A DNA stretch of 64,000 bases. Source: Celeribacter baekdonensis B30 (GTDB taxonomy: Bacteria; Pseudomonadota; Alphaproteobacteria; Rhodobacterales; Rhodobacteraceae). Below are positions 44,526 to 52,919 of the stretch, one piece after another; positions within the stretch are counted from its first letter, which is position 1; every line of letters starts with the position of its first letter. The position numbers and the translations under genes are program-made. The notes under the pieces are model-generated. The model was not told the DNA's origin, made no database searches, and worked only from the letters and a program-made list of their open reading frames with translations. The DNA lies in assembly GCF_000299875.1 (NCBI RefSeq), contig NZ_AMRK01000005.1, positions 248,001 to 312,000 on the forward strand. Direction: 5' to 3'.

Positions 44526-45479
44526 ATGCTTTATGCCTACCGCCTTGTGACCTCTGGATTGGAACTGATGCCGATTGAAAGCGACCTCAAAGAGGCGCTT
44601 TGGATCGACCTTCTGAACCCATTACAGACGCAGGTGGAAGCGCTGGCGGCTCTCGGTGTGACTGTGCCGACGCTGGCGGATATGGAGGAAATCGAGGTCT
44701 CCAATCGGCTCTACCGCGAAGGCGATACCGAAGTGTTGACCGTGGTTTTGCCGGGGCTCAACAAGATGAAGGAGCCGAGCTTTGGCCCGGTGGCCTTTTT
44801 GATCACGCCGGAGCGTTTGGTCACTGTGCGCTATCACACACCGCGGCCGTTTGAAACCTTTGCGGCCCACGCGGGCCAATCAAGCGCGGGCTGTTCCGGG
44901 CGTCGGCGGGTGTTTTTGGGACTGGTCGAAGAGATCGTGGCGCGTCTGGCCGATTTGCTCGAAGGCGTTGGCAAAGCCTTGGATGCGCAATCCCATATCG
45001 CGTTTCGCGACCCGCCGCCGCGTGGGGATGAACTGGCCTCGGCACTGCGGATTTTGGGGCGGCAAAGCGAACAGGTGGCCAAATACCGACATGCGCTTTT
45101 GACGGTTGAGAGGGCGCTGTCGAGTTTTGGCCTTGGGTTGGATGAGCGCGGCGACAAGGCGCAGCGCGAGATTTTGAAAGCTTTGGTGCGCGATTGTCAG
45201 GCGCTTGCGGTGCATGGCGATTTCTTGTCGGCGCGGGTGTCGCAACTGACCGATGTGAACTTTGGATTGATCAATCTGGAGCAAAGCAACACCAGCCGCA
45301 TTTTCTCTGTGGTGGCGGTGTTGTTCATGCCGCCCACCTTGGTCGCCTCCGTCTATGGCATGAACTTCCCGAACTTGCCGGGGATTGAAAACCCCTACGG
45401 CTATCACATCGCGACAGTGCTGATGCTCGGCTCGGGGCTTGGCACTTATCTTTTATGCAAATGGAAAAAATGGCTGTAA
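44526..45479 (+). CDS. CorA family divalent metal transporter inside the phn operon
   Basis: A 317-residue CorA-like protein. A cytoplasmic N-terminal domain (LWIDLLNPLQTQVEALAALG, MEEIEVSNRLYREGD) and a long helical stalk are followed by two membrane helices; the first ends in the pore motif YGMNFPNLPG. CorA proteins carry Mg2+ and related ions. It starts only 4 bases after the phnK stop and ends 4 bases before phnL, so it is within the operon. ATP-using PhnI, PhnK, PhnL and PhnN need Mg2+, which is a possible reason for the linkage. This placement is unusual. Confidence 0.88.
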   Translation: MLYAYRLVTSGLELMPIESDLKEALWIDLLNPLQTQVEALAALGVTVPTLADMEEIEVSNRLYREGDTEVLTVVLPGLNKMKEPSFGPVAFLITPERLVTVRYHTPRPFETFAAHAGQSSAGCSGRRRVFLGLVEEIVARLADLLEGVGKALDAQSHIAFRDPPPRGDELASALRILGRQSEQVAKYRHALLTVERALSSFGLGLDERGDKAQREILKALVRDCQALAVHGDFLSARVSQLTDVNFGLINLEQSNTSRIFSVVAVLFMPPTLVASVYGMNFPNLPGIENPYGYHIATVLMLGSGLGTYLLCKWKKWL

Positions 45480-45483
45480 TCCT

Positions 45484-46167
45484 ATGATCCATCTCGAAAA
45501 TGTTTCCAAATCTTTTACGCTGCACAATCAAGGCGCGGCGGTGATCCCGGTGATGGCGGGGGCGACCTTTGATGTGGCCCCCGGAGAATGCGTGGCGCTG
45601 ATCGGTAATTCAGGCGCGGGGAAATCCACGCTGATGCGGATGATTTACGGCAATTATCTTAGCCAATCCGGGCGGATCATGGTGGGCGATGTCGATGTCG
45701 CAACCGCCGAGCCGCGCGAAATCATCGCGCTCAGACGCGCCACCTTAGGCTATGTCTCGCAATTCCTGCGCGTTGTGCCCCGCGTGCCGACGGTTGAGGT
45801 TGTGGCCGAACCGTTGCTTTCGGTTGGCACACCGAAAGAGGTGGCTTTTGCCCGCGCGCGTGATCTTTTGGCCCGGCTCAACATTCCCGAAACGCTCTGG
45901 TCGCTGTCGCCCACGACGTTTTCGGGCGGCGAACAACAGCGCGTCAACATCGCGCGCGGCTTTGCCCATACCTATCCGGCGATGTTGCTGGATGAACCGA
46001 CCGCCTCGCTCGATGCGACCAACCGCGAAACCGTTTTGACCCTGATCGAAGAGGCCAAGGCGCGCGGTGTCGCGATCATCGGGATTTTCCACGATGCGCC
46101 CGCGCGCGCACGGGTGGCGGATCGCGAGATTGATGTCTCCGATTTCACCCCCGCGAAGGAGGTCTGA
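45484..46167 (+). CDS. phnL: C-P lyase ABC-type ATPase PhnL
   Basis: A 227-residue ABC ATPase. IHLENVSKSFTLHNQGAAVI at the start, Walker [30 protein letters not shown], signature FSGGEQQRVNIARG and Walker B MLLDEPTASLD match PhnL. It works with PhnK on the C-P lyase core. The ATG lies 4 bases after the corA stop. It is followed one base later by phnN. Confidence 0.94.
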   Translation: MIHLENVSKSFTLHNQGAAVIPVMAGATFDVAPGECVALIGNSGAGKSTLMRMIYGNYLSQSGRIMVGDVDVATAEPREIIALRRATLGYVSQFLRVVPRVPTVEVVAEPLLSVGTPKEVAFARARDLLARLNIPETLWSLSPTTFSGGEQQRVNIARGFAHTYPAMLLDEPTASLDATNRETVLTLIEEAKARGVAIIGIFHDAPARARVADREIDVSDFTPAKEV

Positions 46168-46168
46168 G

Positions 46169-46711
46169 ATGGTCGGTCGCCTTCATGCCGTGGTCGGGCC
46201 CTCTGGGGCGGGCAAAGACACGTTGATTGACGCGGCGCGCGCGGTGCGGCGCGATCTGGCGGTGGCACGTCGGGTGATCACCCGGCCTAGTGCCGCAGGC
46301 GGCGAGGATTTCGAAGGTGTCAGCGTCGAGGAATTTGACCGCCGTCTGGCGGCCGGAGAGTTCGCGCTGCATTGGGAGGCGCATGGGTTGAAATACGGCG
46401 TTCCGATCGAGATTGAGACGGCGCTCAATGAAGGCCGCGACGTGCTGTTCAACGGCTCGCGCGCGATCTTGCCCGAGGCCTATGCGCTTTATCCCAACAT
46501 GGGTGTTTTGCTGATCACCGCATCTCCCGAGGTGCTGGCCGACCGTTTGGCGTCACGCGGGCGAGAAACCCGCGCCGAAATTGAAAAACGGCTGGCCCGC
46601 GCCGAATATGACATTGCGCCGGGCTTGCCCGTGCGCCGCGTCAACAATGATGGCGCCCTCGACGAGGCGGTCGCGGCCTTTCTTGCCGCCCTTCAGCCCG
46701 AAAGAGTGTAA
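46169..46711 (+). CDS. phnN: Ribose 1,5-bisphosphate phosphokinase
   Basis: A 180-residue guanylate-kinase-like enzyme. Walker A is VVGPSGAGKDTLIDAA; VARRVITRPSAAGGEDFEGV and LHWEAHGLKYGVPIEIE are typical PhnN. It phosphorylates ribose 1,5-bisphosphate to PRPP, feeding the C-P lyase product into central metabolism. GAAGGAGGTCTGAG before the ATG is a strong ribosome site. Its last 19 bases overlap the end of the convergent DUF1045 gene. Confidence 0.93.
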   Translation: MVGRLHAVVGPSGAGKDTLIDAARAVRRDLAVARRVITRPSAAGGEDFEGVSVEEFDRRLAAGEFALHWEAHGLKYGVPIEIETALNEGRDVLFNGSRAILPEAYALYPNMGVLLITASPEVLADRLASRGRETRAEIEKRLARAEYDIAPGLPVRRVNNDGALDEAVAAFLAALQPERV

Positions 46712-47376
46712 CGGTGGACCAGATGAAACCGACCATCATCTGCCTCGCCAAACAAGCACAGGTCACGGATGACAAAGGGCGTGGGCAGCAGCGGGGCAAG
46801 GATCGGGGCGAGGGCGTCCTTGGTGGCGACGGCCTCCTCTTTGGTCAGTTTGCCGGACAGGGTGAGGTGGAATTTGAACTCCTCCATCACATAGGGATAG
46901 CCCCACTTGGCCAACAAGGCCTCTTGCCGGGGCGTCAGGCCCGCCGCGCGGCGGCGCGCCAATTCGGCCTCGCCAGCGGGCGCGCGGTGGGCATCCAAGG
47001 CGCTCACGACTTCCCCCGCCAGACGTTCCAAAGGTGCGAGATCGCCCGTGGGGGTCAGAGCCAGAAACCGACCTATTTGGCTCAGACGCAGCCCATCCAA
47101 AACGACCGGTGCGTGGGTGCGGCCAAAGGCTTCGAGATCGGCAATGAGCGCCTCCAGCGGCCCAGAGAGGCGAAATGGCGGCTTCAACGTGCCGTGAAAC
47201 CCGTATTTGCGCGGGGCCTCGGTGATCTGTGCCACGGGGCAAGGCAGGCCGGGCAGATCCGGGTGTGCAACGACCACACCCAAAACCGGGTCCCAGCCCA
47301 ACCAAGCCGCGGCGAAATCCGCCAAGGCCCCCGGTTCGGGGGCGTAATAGATCGCGTATCTTTTAAACTTTTCCAT
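46693..47376 (-). CDS. DUF1045 phosphonate metabolism protein (2H phosphoesterase-like)
   Basis: A 227-residue protein. KRYAIYYAPEPGALADFAAA at the start, then KYGFHGTLKPPFRL and a later FKFHLTLSGKL give the paired H-x-T-L motifs of 2H phosphoesterases. DUF1045 (TIGR03223) proteins are found in C-P lyase operons. Since no phnP is present in this window, this protein could serve the cyclic phosphate step; that is inference. It is convergent with phnN (19-base overlap) and divergent from phnM. AAGGA lies 8 bases before the ATG. Confidence 0.88.
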   Translation of the reverse strand: MEKFKRYAIYYAPEPGALADFAAAWLGWDPVLGVVVAHPDLPGLPCPVAQITEAPRKYGFHGTLKPPFRLSGPLEALIADLEAFGRTHAPVVLDGLRLSQIGRFLALTPTGDLAPLERLAGEVVSALDAHRAPAGEAELARRRAAGLTPRQEALLAKWGYPYVMEEFKFHLTLSGKLTKEEAVATKDALAPILAPLLPTPFVIRDLCLFGEADDGRFHLVHRYTLSG

Positions 47377-47397
47377 GGCGCAGTCCTTAGCCCTCTT

Positions 47398-47415
47398 GTG
47401 TCACACCTCTGTGAC
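47398..47415. promoter_or_regulatory. Candidate Pho box between DUF1045 and phnM
   Basis: GTGTCAC (47398-47404) and CTGTGAC (47409-47415) are separated by 4 bases, the exact 7-4-7 layout of a PhoB site; each differs from CTGTCAC at one position. The same bases form an inverted repeat, TGTCAC and GTGACA, so another regulator is possible. It lies in the 80-base divergent region. Confidence 0.55.
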
Positions 47416-47456
47416 ATTGATCGGGCAAACCCTGCGTCTCTCAACAGGACGACACG

Positions 47457-48602
47457 ATGACTGATTTTACGCTGACCAATGCCCGAATTGTACTTGAGAC
47501 CGAGGTTATCCAAGGCACTCTACGCGTGGAAGGGGGCAAAATCGCCGATGTGAGCACGGGCGGCAGTTCTGTACCCGGCGCCGTTGATGTGGCAGGGGAT
47601 TTGATCATTCCGGGGCTGATCGAGTTGCATACCGACAACCTAGAACGCCACATCGAACCGCGTCCCAAAGTCGATTGGCCGCATAAGGCGGCGATCATCG
47701 CCCATGACGCCGAACTGGCCTCGGTTGGTATCACCACGGTGTTTGATGCAATGCGGGTGGGCTCCATCATTCGGGCCGGGGATGCGGGGGGCTATGCCAA
47801 ATACGCACGCTCCCTGTCACGTGAACTGATGATGCTGCGCAATCAGAACGCTTTGAAAATCAGCCACTTCCTGCATCTACGTGCCGAGGTGTGTTCGGAA
47901 ACGCTTGAGGCGGAAATGGCCGAGTTCGGCCCCGAGGATCGCATCGGTCTTGTGTCTTTGATGGACCACACACCGGGGCAACGGCAGTTTCGCGACATTT
48001 CCAAACTCAAAGACTATGTGCAGAAAAAACGCGGCATGTCCGATACGCAATTCGAAGAGCATGTCAGCCATCTTTTGGAGCTGCGCGACACCTATGGCGC
48101 GCGTCACGAAGAGGTCGCCGTGGCCGAGGCAAACCGATACGGTGCGGTTTTGGCCTCGCATGACGACACCACAGCGGATCATGTTGAGGTGTCGCGCCAG
48201 CATGGCGTGCGGGTGGCAGAATTTCCGACCACGGTGGAGGCCGCACAGGCCTGTAAATTGCACGGTATCGCGGTGATGATGGGCGCGCCGAACCTCATTC
48301 GCGGCGGCTCGCATTCCGGCAATGTCGCCGCCCATGATCTGGCCGAGCGCGGGCTGTTGGATGTGGTGTCCTCGGACTATGTGCCCTCGGCGCTGATGTC
48401 CTCGGCCATTCTTTTGGCGGATCTGTGGGACGACATCCCGCGCGCGATTGCCACCGTGACAACGAATCCGGCAAATGCCGTGGGTCTGATGGATCGTGGC
48501 CGCATCGCGGAGGGGCTTCACGCCGATCTGGTCCGTATCGCGCGGATCGAAGGCACCCCGGTCATTCGCGGCGTCTGGTCGCATGGGCGTCAGGTGGGGT
48601 AA
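47457..48602 (+). CDS. phnM: Alpha-D-ribose 1-methylphosphonate 5-triphosphate diphosphatase
   Basis: A 381-residue amidohydrolase. LIIPGLIELHTDNLERHIEP (metal ligands and substrate site), ELASVGITTVFDAM, LMDHTPGQRQFRDI, LASHDDTTADHVEVSRQHGV, LIRGGSHSGNVAAHDLAERG and LMDRGRIAEGLHADLVRI are canonical PhnM. It converts the triphosphate made by PhnI to the 5-phosphate used by PhnJ. AACAGGACGACACG precedes the ATG. It is the last gene of the phn region; accessory DNA begins directly after it. Confidence 0.94.
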   Translation: MTDFTLTNARIVLETEVIQGTLRVEGGKIADVSTGGSSVPGAVDVAGDLIIPGLIELHTDNLERHIEPRPKVDWPHKAAIIAHDAELASVGITTVFDAMRVGSIIRAGDAGGYAKYARSLSRELMMLRNQNALKISHFLHLRAEVCSETLEAEMAEFGPEDRIGLVSLMDHTPGQRQFRDISKLKDYVQKKRGMSDTQFEEHVSHLLELRDTYGARHEEVAVAEANRYGAVLASHDDTTADHVEVSRQHGVRVAEFPTTVEAAQACKLHGIAVMMGAPNLIRGGSHSGNVAAHDLAERGLLDVVSSDYVPSALMSSAILLADLWDDIPRAIATVTTNPANAVGLMDRGRIAEGLHADLVRIARIEGTPVIRGVWSHGRQVG

Positions 48603-49002
48603 CATCGCCCCGGGTCTGGGGCGTGACCAAATATGCCACCTGAAAGGAATGTTTAGCAGGGCATGTGGCAATCCCCGCAGCGTTTGCGCCCGGATTTTCT
48701 CTTATGGACTTGTCACGTTTATCTGTCGCCCCAAGTGCTCGTTTAAGCCACCTTCCGTTCGAAAGCGACGGGGCCTTTCCAGCCCAATGCTGAGTGCCGT
48801 CAGCGCGGATTGTAGAAGCCGTTGATGTATTCAAAGATGGTGATCTCGGCCGGTCTGCGGCTGCGCAAATGCCCGCTTATCCGATTCCGGCGACTGGCAG
48901 CGGCGTCGCATTGTTTCTAAGGTGTGTCTCAACACGAACGGGACGGGTAGATCACCGGATAATGAGATGAACGGAACGGTGGCGCTGAGAGGCAAGAAGA
49001 AG
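48603..49002. other. Intergenic boundary between the phn locus and accessory DNA
   Basis: This 400-base stretch after phnM holds no intact gene. It contains an IS3-type transposase remnant (48743 to about 48850) and, near its right end, an upstream extension of the next reading frame. No terminator for phnM was recognised. It marks the change from conserved metabolic genes to mobile-element debris. Confidence 0.55.
48743..48850 (-). pseudogene. IS3 family transposase (OrfB) C-terminal remnant
   Basis: The minus strand translates as IFEYINGFYNPR, then a stop, then RHSALGWKGPVAFERKVA before the natural stop at 48743-48745. This is the universal C-terminus of IS3 OrfB integrases (FEYIxGFYNPRRRHSALG), with one arginine codon replaced by TGA. 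Homology fades upstream of about 48850. Only the last 35 or so codons remain, so it is a dead fragment. Confidence 0.85.
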
Positions 49003-49725
49003 ATGTGGATGCTGAGGCAGGTGTCAAACGACCTTGGGACAGGTGGCGTTCGAATCATCTCGGGCGTAGCTTGTCTGCTCCAATGCGTTTTTGCTTTGCA
49101 AGCACATGCCGGTGAATGGGATGAAGCCGCCTGGGATTGGCGCGCCGGTGACCTCATTTTCCGATCCGGTATCGACCCGATGGATGATCTCATTGCTCAG
49201 GCTTCTGAGGCTGAATTCGGATCGGTGGCGATTGTTCGGGCAGGGAGCGGCGGGCCGCATGTCGTCTATGTCGATCCGCTGCGCGGTGTGACTGAAACGA
49301 TGCTGGACGACTTCATCGCGGACCTCGGAGAAGAGAACTATGCCGCCTATCGCGTCAAGGACATGGCCGATTGGGGCCAAGGCGACAGCCCGATTTCTTA
49401 CAACGCGCTTCTCGTGGCATATGGCCATGATGCAGATCGTTTTCGTCTCCTTGGGGGTGATGCGTATTATGGCGCAGAGATGGTATTTTTGGCGGCTCTT
49501 GGCGCAGGTGTCGCGCTTGGCGCTTCTACAAAACGTGCCGAACTCGCGAAGAACAGTCCGGATCTCAAGGAGGCTTTTTTGGCCGATTGGCAGGAAAACC
49601 CCTACTGCACCTATGTCACCACCCGAAAGGAATGCTGGAGCGCCATTCGCGGGACCGCGGTCTTGACATCTGGGGCGATCCAGAGTGATCCGGGGCTCGA
49701 AAAAGTCTACCCCTTGCCTGATTAG
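49003..49725 (+). CDS. Exported YiiX/YaeF-like permuted papain-fold protein
   Basis: About 240 residues. A hydrophobic signal (VRIISGVACLLQCVFALQAHA) is followed by WRAGDLIFRSGIDPMDDLIA, SVAIVRAGSGGPHVVYVDPL and ISYNALLVAYGHDADRF, the pattern of YiiX/YebB-type NlpC/P60-like cysteine hydrolases. The family cysteine and histidine positions could not be assigned with certainty: the expected catalytic cysteine before the histidine is not obvious, though C-terminal NPYCTYVTTRKECW has two. Start choice is uncertain; ATGs at 48967 and 49003 are in frame and GAGAGG lies 9 bases before the latter. It is followed 48 bases later by a beta-lactamase gene. Confidence 0.6.
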   Translation: MWMLRQVSNDLGTGGVRIISGVACLLQCVFALQAHAGEWDEAAWDWRAGDLIFRSGIDPMDDLIAQASEAEFGSVAIVRAGSGGPHVVYVDPLRGVTETMLDDFIADLGEENYAAYRVKDMADWGQGDSPISYNALLVAYGHDADRFRLLGGDAYYGAEMVFLAALGAGVALGASTKRAELAKNSPDLKEAFLADWQENPYCTYVTTRKECWSAIRGTAVLTSGAIQSDPGLEKVYPLPD

Positions 49726-49773
49726 GGCCTGATTAGGTCCTCGTTCCGACAGTCGCCTAGATGGAGATCCCCC

Positions 49774-50637
49774 TTGAGACGCAGAGAATTCGTATTGGGA
49801 ACCGCCGCATTGTCATTTTCGGGCAGCCATGCAACGGCAAGGCCGGACGCCGACAGCTATATGGACCGCATGGAACGTGAGTTGTCCGCGCGCATTGGAG
49901 TCTATGTCAAAAACCTCGGGACAGGGCAGGCCTATCAGCGTCGCGCAGGTGAACGTTTTGCGATGTGCTCAACATTCAAAGCCTCCTTGGCTGCCCTGTG
50001 TCTTTGGCGGTCGGACCATGGGGAACTTGATCTGAACGAAGCTCTGGCTTTCAACGGCATGAGTTTTCTGCCGACATCCCCCGTCACCAAAGACCACGCC
50101 AGTGCTGGCAAGATGGACATTCGATCCCTGTGCAAAGCGGCGGTTGAATTCAGTGACAATACGGCGGCAAATCTGTTGCTTGCGCGCGTCGGCGGCCCCA
50201 AGGCGGTGACCGCATTTTTCCGCGAAATGGGCGATGACATAAGCCGGTTGGATCGTATTGAACTGGCGCTCAACTCTAACATTCCCGGGGACGAGCGGGA
50301 CACCACGACGCCTCTGGCCATGGCCCACAACCTCCAACAGATGACAATGCCCTCAGGCGTCCTGTCCGTTGCTTCCACCGACCTTCTCACCAAATGGATG
50401 CGCAATGAACAAAACGCGAAAAATCGGATACGCGCCGCTGTATCGAGCGACTGGGTGGTCGCCAACAAGCCAGGGACAACACCGAATGGTGCCGCGAATG
50501 ACATAGCCGCGCTTTGGTCTCCGGGAGGTGACGCGCTTGTCATGGCCATCTACATCGACACTGAAAAAGGCAACACGCGCGCCGCTGTCGCCGCCATACG
50601 CGATATTTCCGCATCAGCACTAGGCATGGTGTCGTGA
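49774..50637 (+). CDS. Class A beta-lactamase with a KPG motif
   Basis: A 287-residue serine beta-lactamase. The N-terminus RRREFVLGTAALSFSGSHATA is a twin-arginine type export signal. The active site is S66-T-F-K69, the second motif S127-D-N129, and the omega-loop glutamate is in E163-L-A-L-N167. The usual K-T/S-G motif is K232-P-G234. The start is TTG, with GGAG upstream. It hydrolyses beta-lactams if active; the KPG change could alter substrate range or activity. It is surrounded by transposase and transporter debris, consistent with acquisition, but no intact mobile element adjoins it. Confidence 0.87.
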   Translation: MRRREFVLGTAALSFSGSHATARPDADSYMDRMERELSARIGVYVKNLGTGQAYQRRAGERFAMCSTFKASLAALCLWRSDHGELDLNEALAFNGMSFLPTSPVTKDHASAGKMDIRSLCKAAVEFSDNTAANLLLARVGGPKAVTAFFREMGDDISRLDRIELALNSNIPGDERDTTTPLAMAHNLQQMTMPSGVLSVASTDLLTKWMRNEQNAKNRIRAAVSSDWVVANKPGTTPNGAANDIAALWSPGGDALVMAIYIDTEKGNTRAAVAAIRDISASALGMVS

Positions 50638-50721
50638 CAGCCAGAGCCGACCACTCAGCTTGTTGTCACCGCCTGACAGGTGAGCGACGATATCGGTGCG
50701 AGGGCTTGGCTGGGCAGTTAG

Positions 50722-50989
50722 CCGAATGTGGAGTGGTTGCTCGGGGGCCGGGGCTATGACGCCGACTGGTTCAGAGAAGCATGGGAAGACAAAGGGATAC
50801 GGGCCAGCATTCCCGGACCTACAGCGCCAGACCACCGTAAAATACGACAAACACCGGTACTAACACCGCAACCGGATCGAAATCATGTTCGGCAGGCTCA
50901 AGGATTGGCGGTGCATGACTCCCCGATGCGACAGATGCCCAGAGATCTTCCTCTCCGCCGTCGCGGCAATCGCTCTTTACTGGCTTTGA
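50722..50989 (+). pseudogene. IS5 family transposase C-terminal remnant
   Basis: VEWLLGGRGYDADWFREAWE followed by DKGIRASIPG in one frame, then in another frame KYDKHRY, a stop, HRNRIEIMFGRLKDWR and CPEIFLSAVAAIALYWL to a stop at 50987-50989. This is the C-terminal third of an IS5-type transposase with at least one frameshift and one stop. No terminal repeats were seen, so it is a dead fragment. Confidence 0.82.
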
Positions 50990-51184
50990 AACTCAATGCG
51001 TCCAGAGCCGAGTTAAAGCTAAGCAGATGGCCCGTATCAACCTTTCCGCAACGAGATCGAAAACATCCGTGTTTTCATTCATAAAAATGGCTACCAAGCC
51101 TACTCGTGGAAGAATGGAGAGAGTGTTTTGGTTTTTTAGGATCGGTCCCGTCCCGCATGGGGCCCGCGCTTTCGTCTGGCGCAC

Positions 51185-51847
51185 TCAGCGTAGGTATGGC
51201 TGAGCCGACGCGATCCGATGCCGTCCTGGCAACAGGACCCAAGCCAGCGCCACCGCGAGGATGGGCAGGGCTCCGATCGCGAGGATGGTCCAGCCTTGGG
51301 AGGTGACGATGGCGCCCGAGGCAAAAACACAGATCGTTGATGCCAAGGAGATCCGCGTATCGTTCACACCCTGTATGACCGGTCTTTCATCGACCGAGAC
51401 GGCGCTGGTCAGCAGGGTCGTGGTGCCGATGAAACCGAGATTTCAACCAACTCCCAGCAGGCTCAGCGCCCCATAGAAGTGATTTTGGCTGATCCCACTT
51501 GCTGCGGTCAGGGCCGAGGCGATCGGCAGGGCCAACCCGGCGACCATCACAGATCTGGTACCGAACCGTTTGATGACAAAGCCCGTTGCGAAGCTGGGCG
51601 CGAACATCGCGACCACGTGCCAGCGCACGACATCCCCCGCCAAAGCCTCTCCATAGTCGCAGCCGATCATGGCAAGGGGCGTCGGGGTCATCAGCAATAC
51701 CATGATGCCTGGCGAGACAGCGCCCACGCAGACGGCGATCAGGACCGGGCCGCGTTTCAGGATGGCAAAGATCGCCGCGCGGGTCGGGCGGGTGCGCCTG
51801 CCGTTTTGCACGGCTCGGCGGATATGGACGAAGGCGAGGGGCACCAT
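51185..51847 (-). pseudogene. MFS transporter, C-terminal half, with an in-frame stop
   Basis: The minus strand reads as one frame of about 220 codons. It contains LMTPTPLAMIGCDYG, VVRWHVVAMFAPSFATGFVI, KRFGTRSVMVAGLAL and later VSVDERPVIQGVNDTR, typical of the second half of an MFS transporter. A single TGA at 51443-51445 interrupts it after LLGVG, where a tryptophan is expected (LGVGWNLGFIG). The first six membrane helices are missing. It is therefore truncated and inactivated. Confidence 0.8.
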
Positions 51848-51970
51848 CGCAGCATGATCAAAGCACGCTGGACGGCAGTTCAGGGCCGGGAGCTTCAGGC
51901 AGTAGGAAGCCGGAGGGACCGCGCGGCTTGTCCGCTTCAGCGGTTGCGCCGCGGCATCTGGAGTTGACGG

Positions 51971-52345
51971 TCAAATAACCAGTTGCTTGCAGACAAAGTC
52001 GCCGCGTGATCCGATGTCGGCGTACGGCAGCTCCGTGATTTCGTATCCGAGGGCGGTGTAGGTCTCCCGCATGGCAGCACAGGCCGCTTCGGCCTCGGCG
52101 CGGGTCTGCTTGCGCTCGGTGTCCTGTGTGAAGATCTCGTCCCAGAACGGGGCCAAAAAGACGCGGGCGTTGTAGCGGGCAGTCTTGGCTACTGCGGCGA
52201 CGTGGGACGGCACGAGGAGGCCGCTAAGCGTCAGGTAGCCCATGATATCAGGAATGCCCCGGTCGAAGATTACGGGGCCTGAGAGGGACTGTGCGGCGCT
52301 GTAGGCGCGCAGGTCCAACTCCAGCATCCGTTCGGCATAGGGCCA
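51971..52345 (-). pseudogene. Predicted P-loop ATPase, C-terminal fragment
   Basis: The frame reads WPYAERMLELDLRAYSAAQS, then GPVIFDRGIPDIMGYLTLSG, ARVFLAPFWDEIFTQDTERK and GYEITELPYADIGSRGDFV. This is the C-terminal two thirds of an AAA_28-type predicted ATPase. The N-terminal Walker A region is missing: at about 52345 the sequence switches directly into metallophosphoesterase. The fragment keeps an open frame through the junction, so a chimeric peptide could be made, but ATP binding would be lost. Confidence 0.78.
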
Positions 52346-52725
52346 TAGGGCACCTCTCCTTGCGCCGTTCCAAGTGATCTCGGATAGTGGTAGAGGACAA
52401 GGCTCTGATTGCCGTCCTGGATCTCGGCCATATACTCTGTGCTGGCCCAAGGGAGCGAGATTACTGCTTCGTCGTCGTGGTTGCCGATGATCAGATGCTT
52501 GCGGCCGGGCAGGCTGTGAAACCAGTTCTCGAACTGTGCCGTATCATCAGCGCGACCGAAGGCGAAATCACCCAAAATCCAGAGGTCATCATCATGCGCG
52601 ACGCAGGCCTGGAAGTTGGCAATCAGCGCCGCGTTCATCTCCGCGGTTGAGGCGAAGGGGCGCCTGCAGAAGTCGATGATGCGGTGGTGGCCGAAGTGCA
52701 GGTCGGCCGAATACCAGTTGGCCAT
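52346..52725 (-). pseudogene. Metallophosphoesterase, N-terminal part, frameshifted
   Basis: The ATG at 52725 starts MANWYSADLHFGHHRIIDFC, with the metal motifs DLHFGH, LWILGDFAFG and IIGNHD of small calcineurin-like phosphoesterases. At about 52372, after LVLYHYP, the expected ITWNGARRGA continues in the next frame, so one base has been lost. At about 52345 homology stops and the ATPase fragment begins, so the C-terminal histidine motif (GHVH) is gone. The product cannot be a complete enzyme. Confidence 0.8.
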
Positions 52726-52788
52726 ACCTGTGCCCTCCGTGTTCGTCAGACCTCAGTTTAGGGACGACATCATAAGGGGGCAAATGTC

Positions 52789-52813
52789 TGTCAGTTCAGA
52801 AGGATTCTGGACG
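52789..52813 (+). repeat. Candidate left terminal repeat of the Tn402/Tn7-like element
   Basis: The sequence starts TGTCAG and contains TTCAGAAG, four bases, then CTGGAC. This resembles the Tn402/Tn5053 terminal repeat as I know it (TGTCA, TTCAGAAG, four bases, CTGCAC). It lies outside tniQ. A matching inverted TTCAGAAG is at 59842-59849 on the other side of the module. No target duplication was found. Confidence 0.45.
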
Positions 52814-52919
52814 GTGAGACGTTTGGAAAATTAGCAGATGCCAGTCTTGCCCGGGCAAGATGCCAAGTAGAACCGGATAAGTTCCAATCTTTGGCGAACA
52901 TCACACAAGGTGTTGTGAT

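Noticed and set aside
50620-50850. Minus-strand frame opposite the IS5 remnant
   Set aside because: Overlaps the beta-lactamase end and transposase fragment; translation has no family features.
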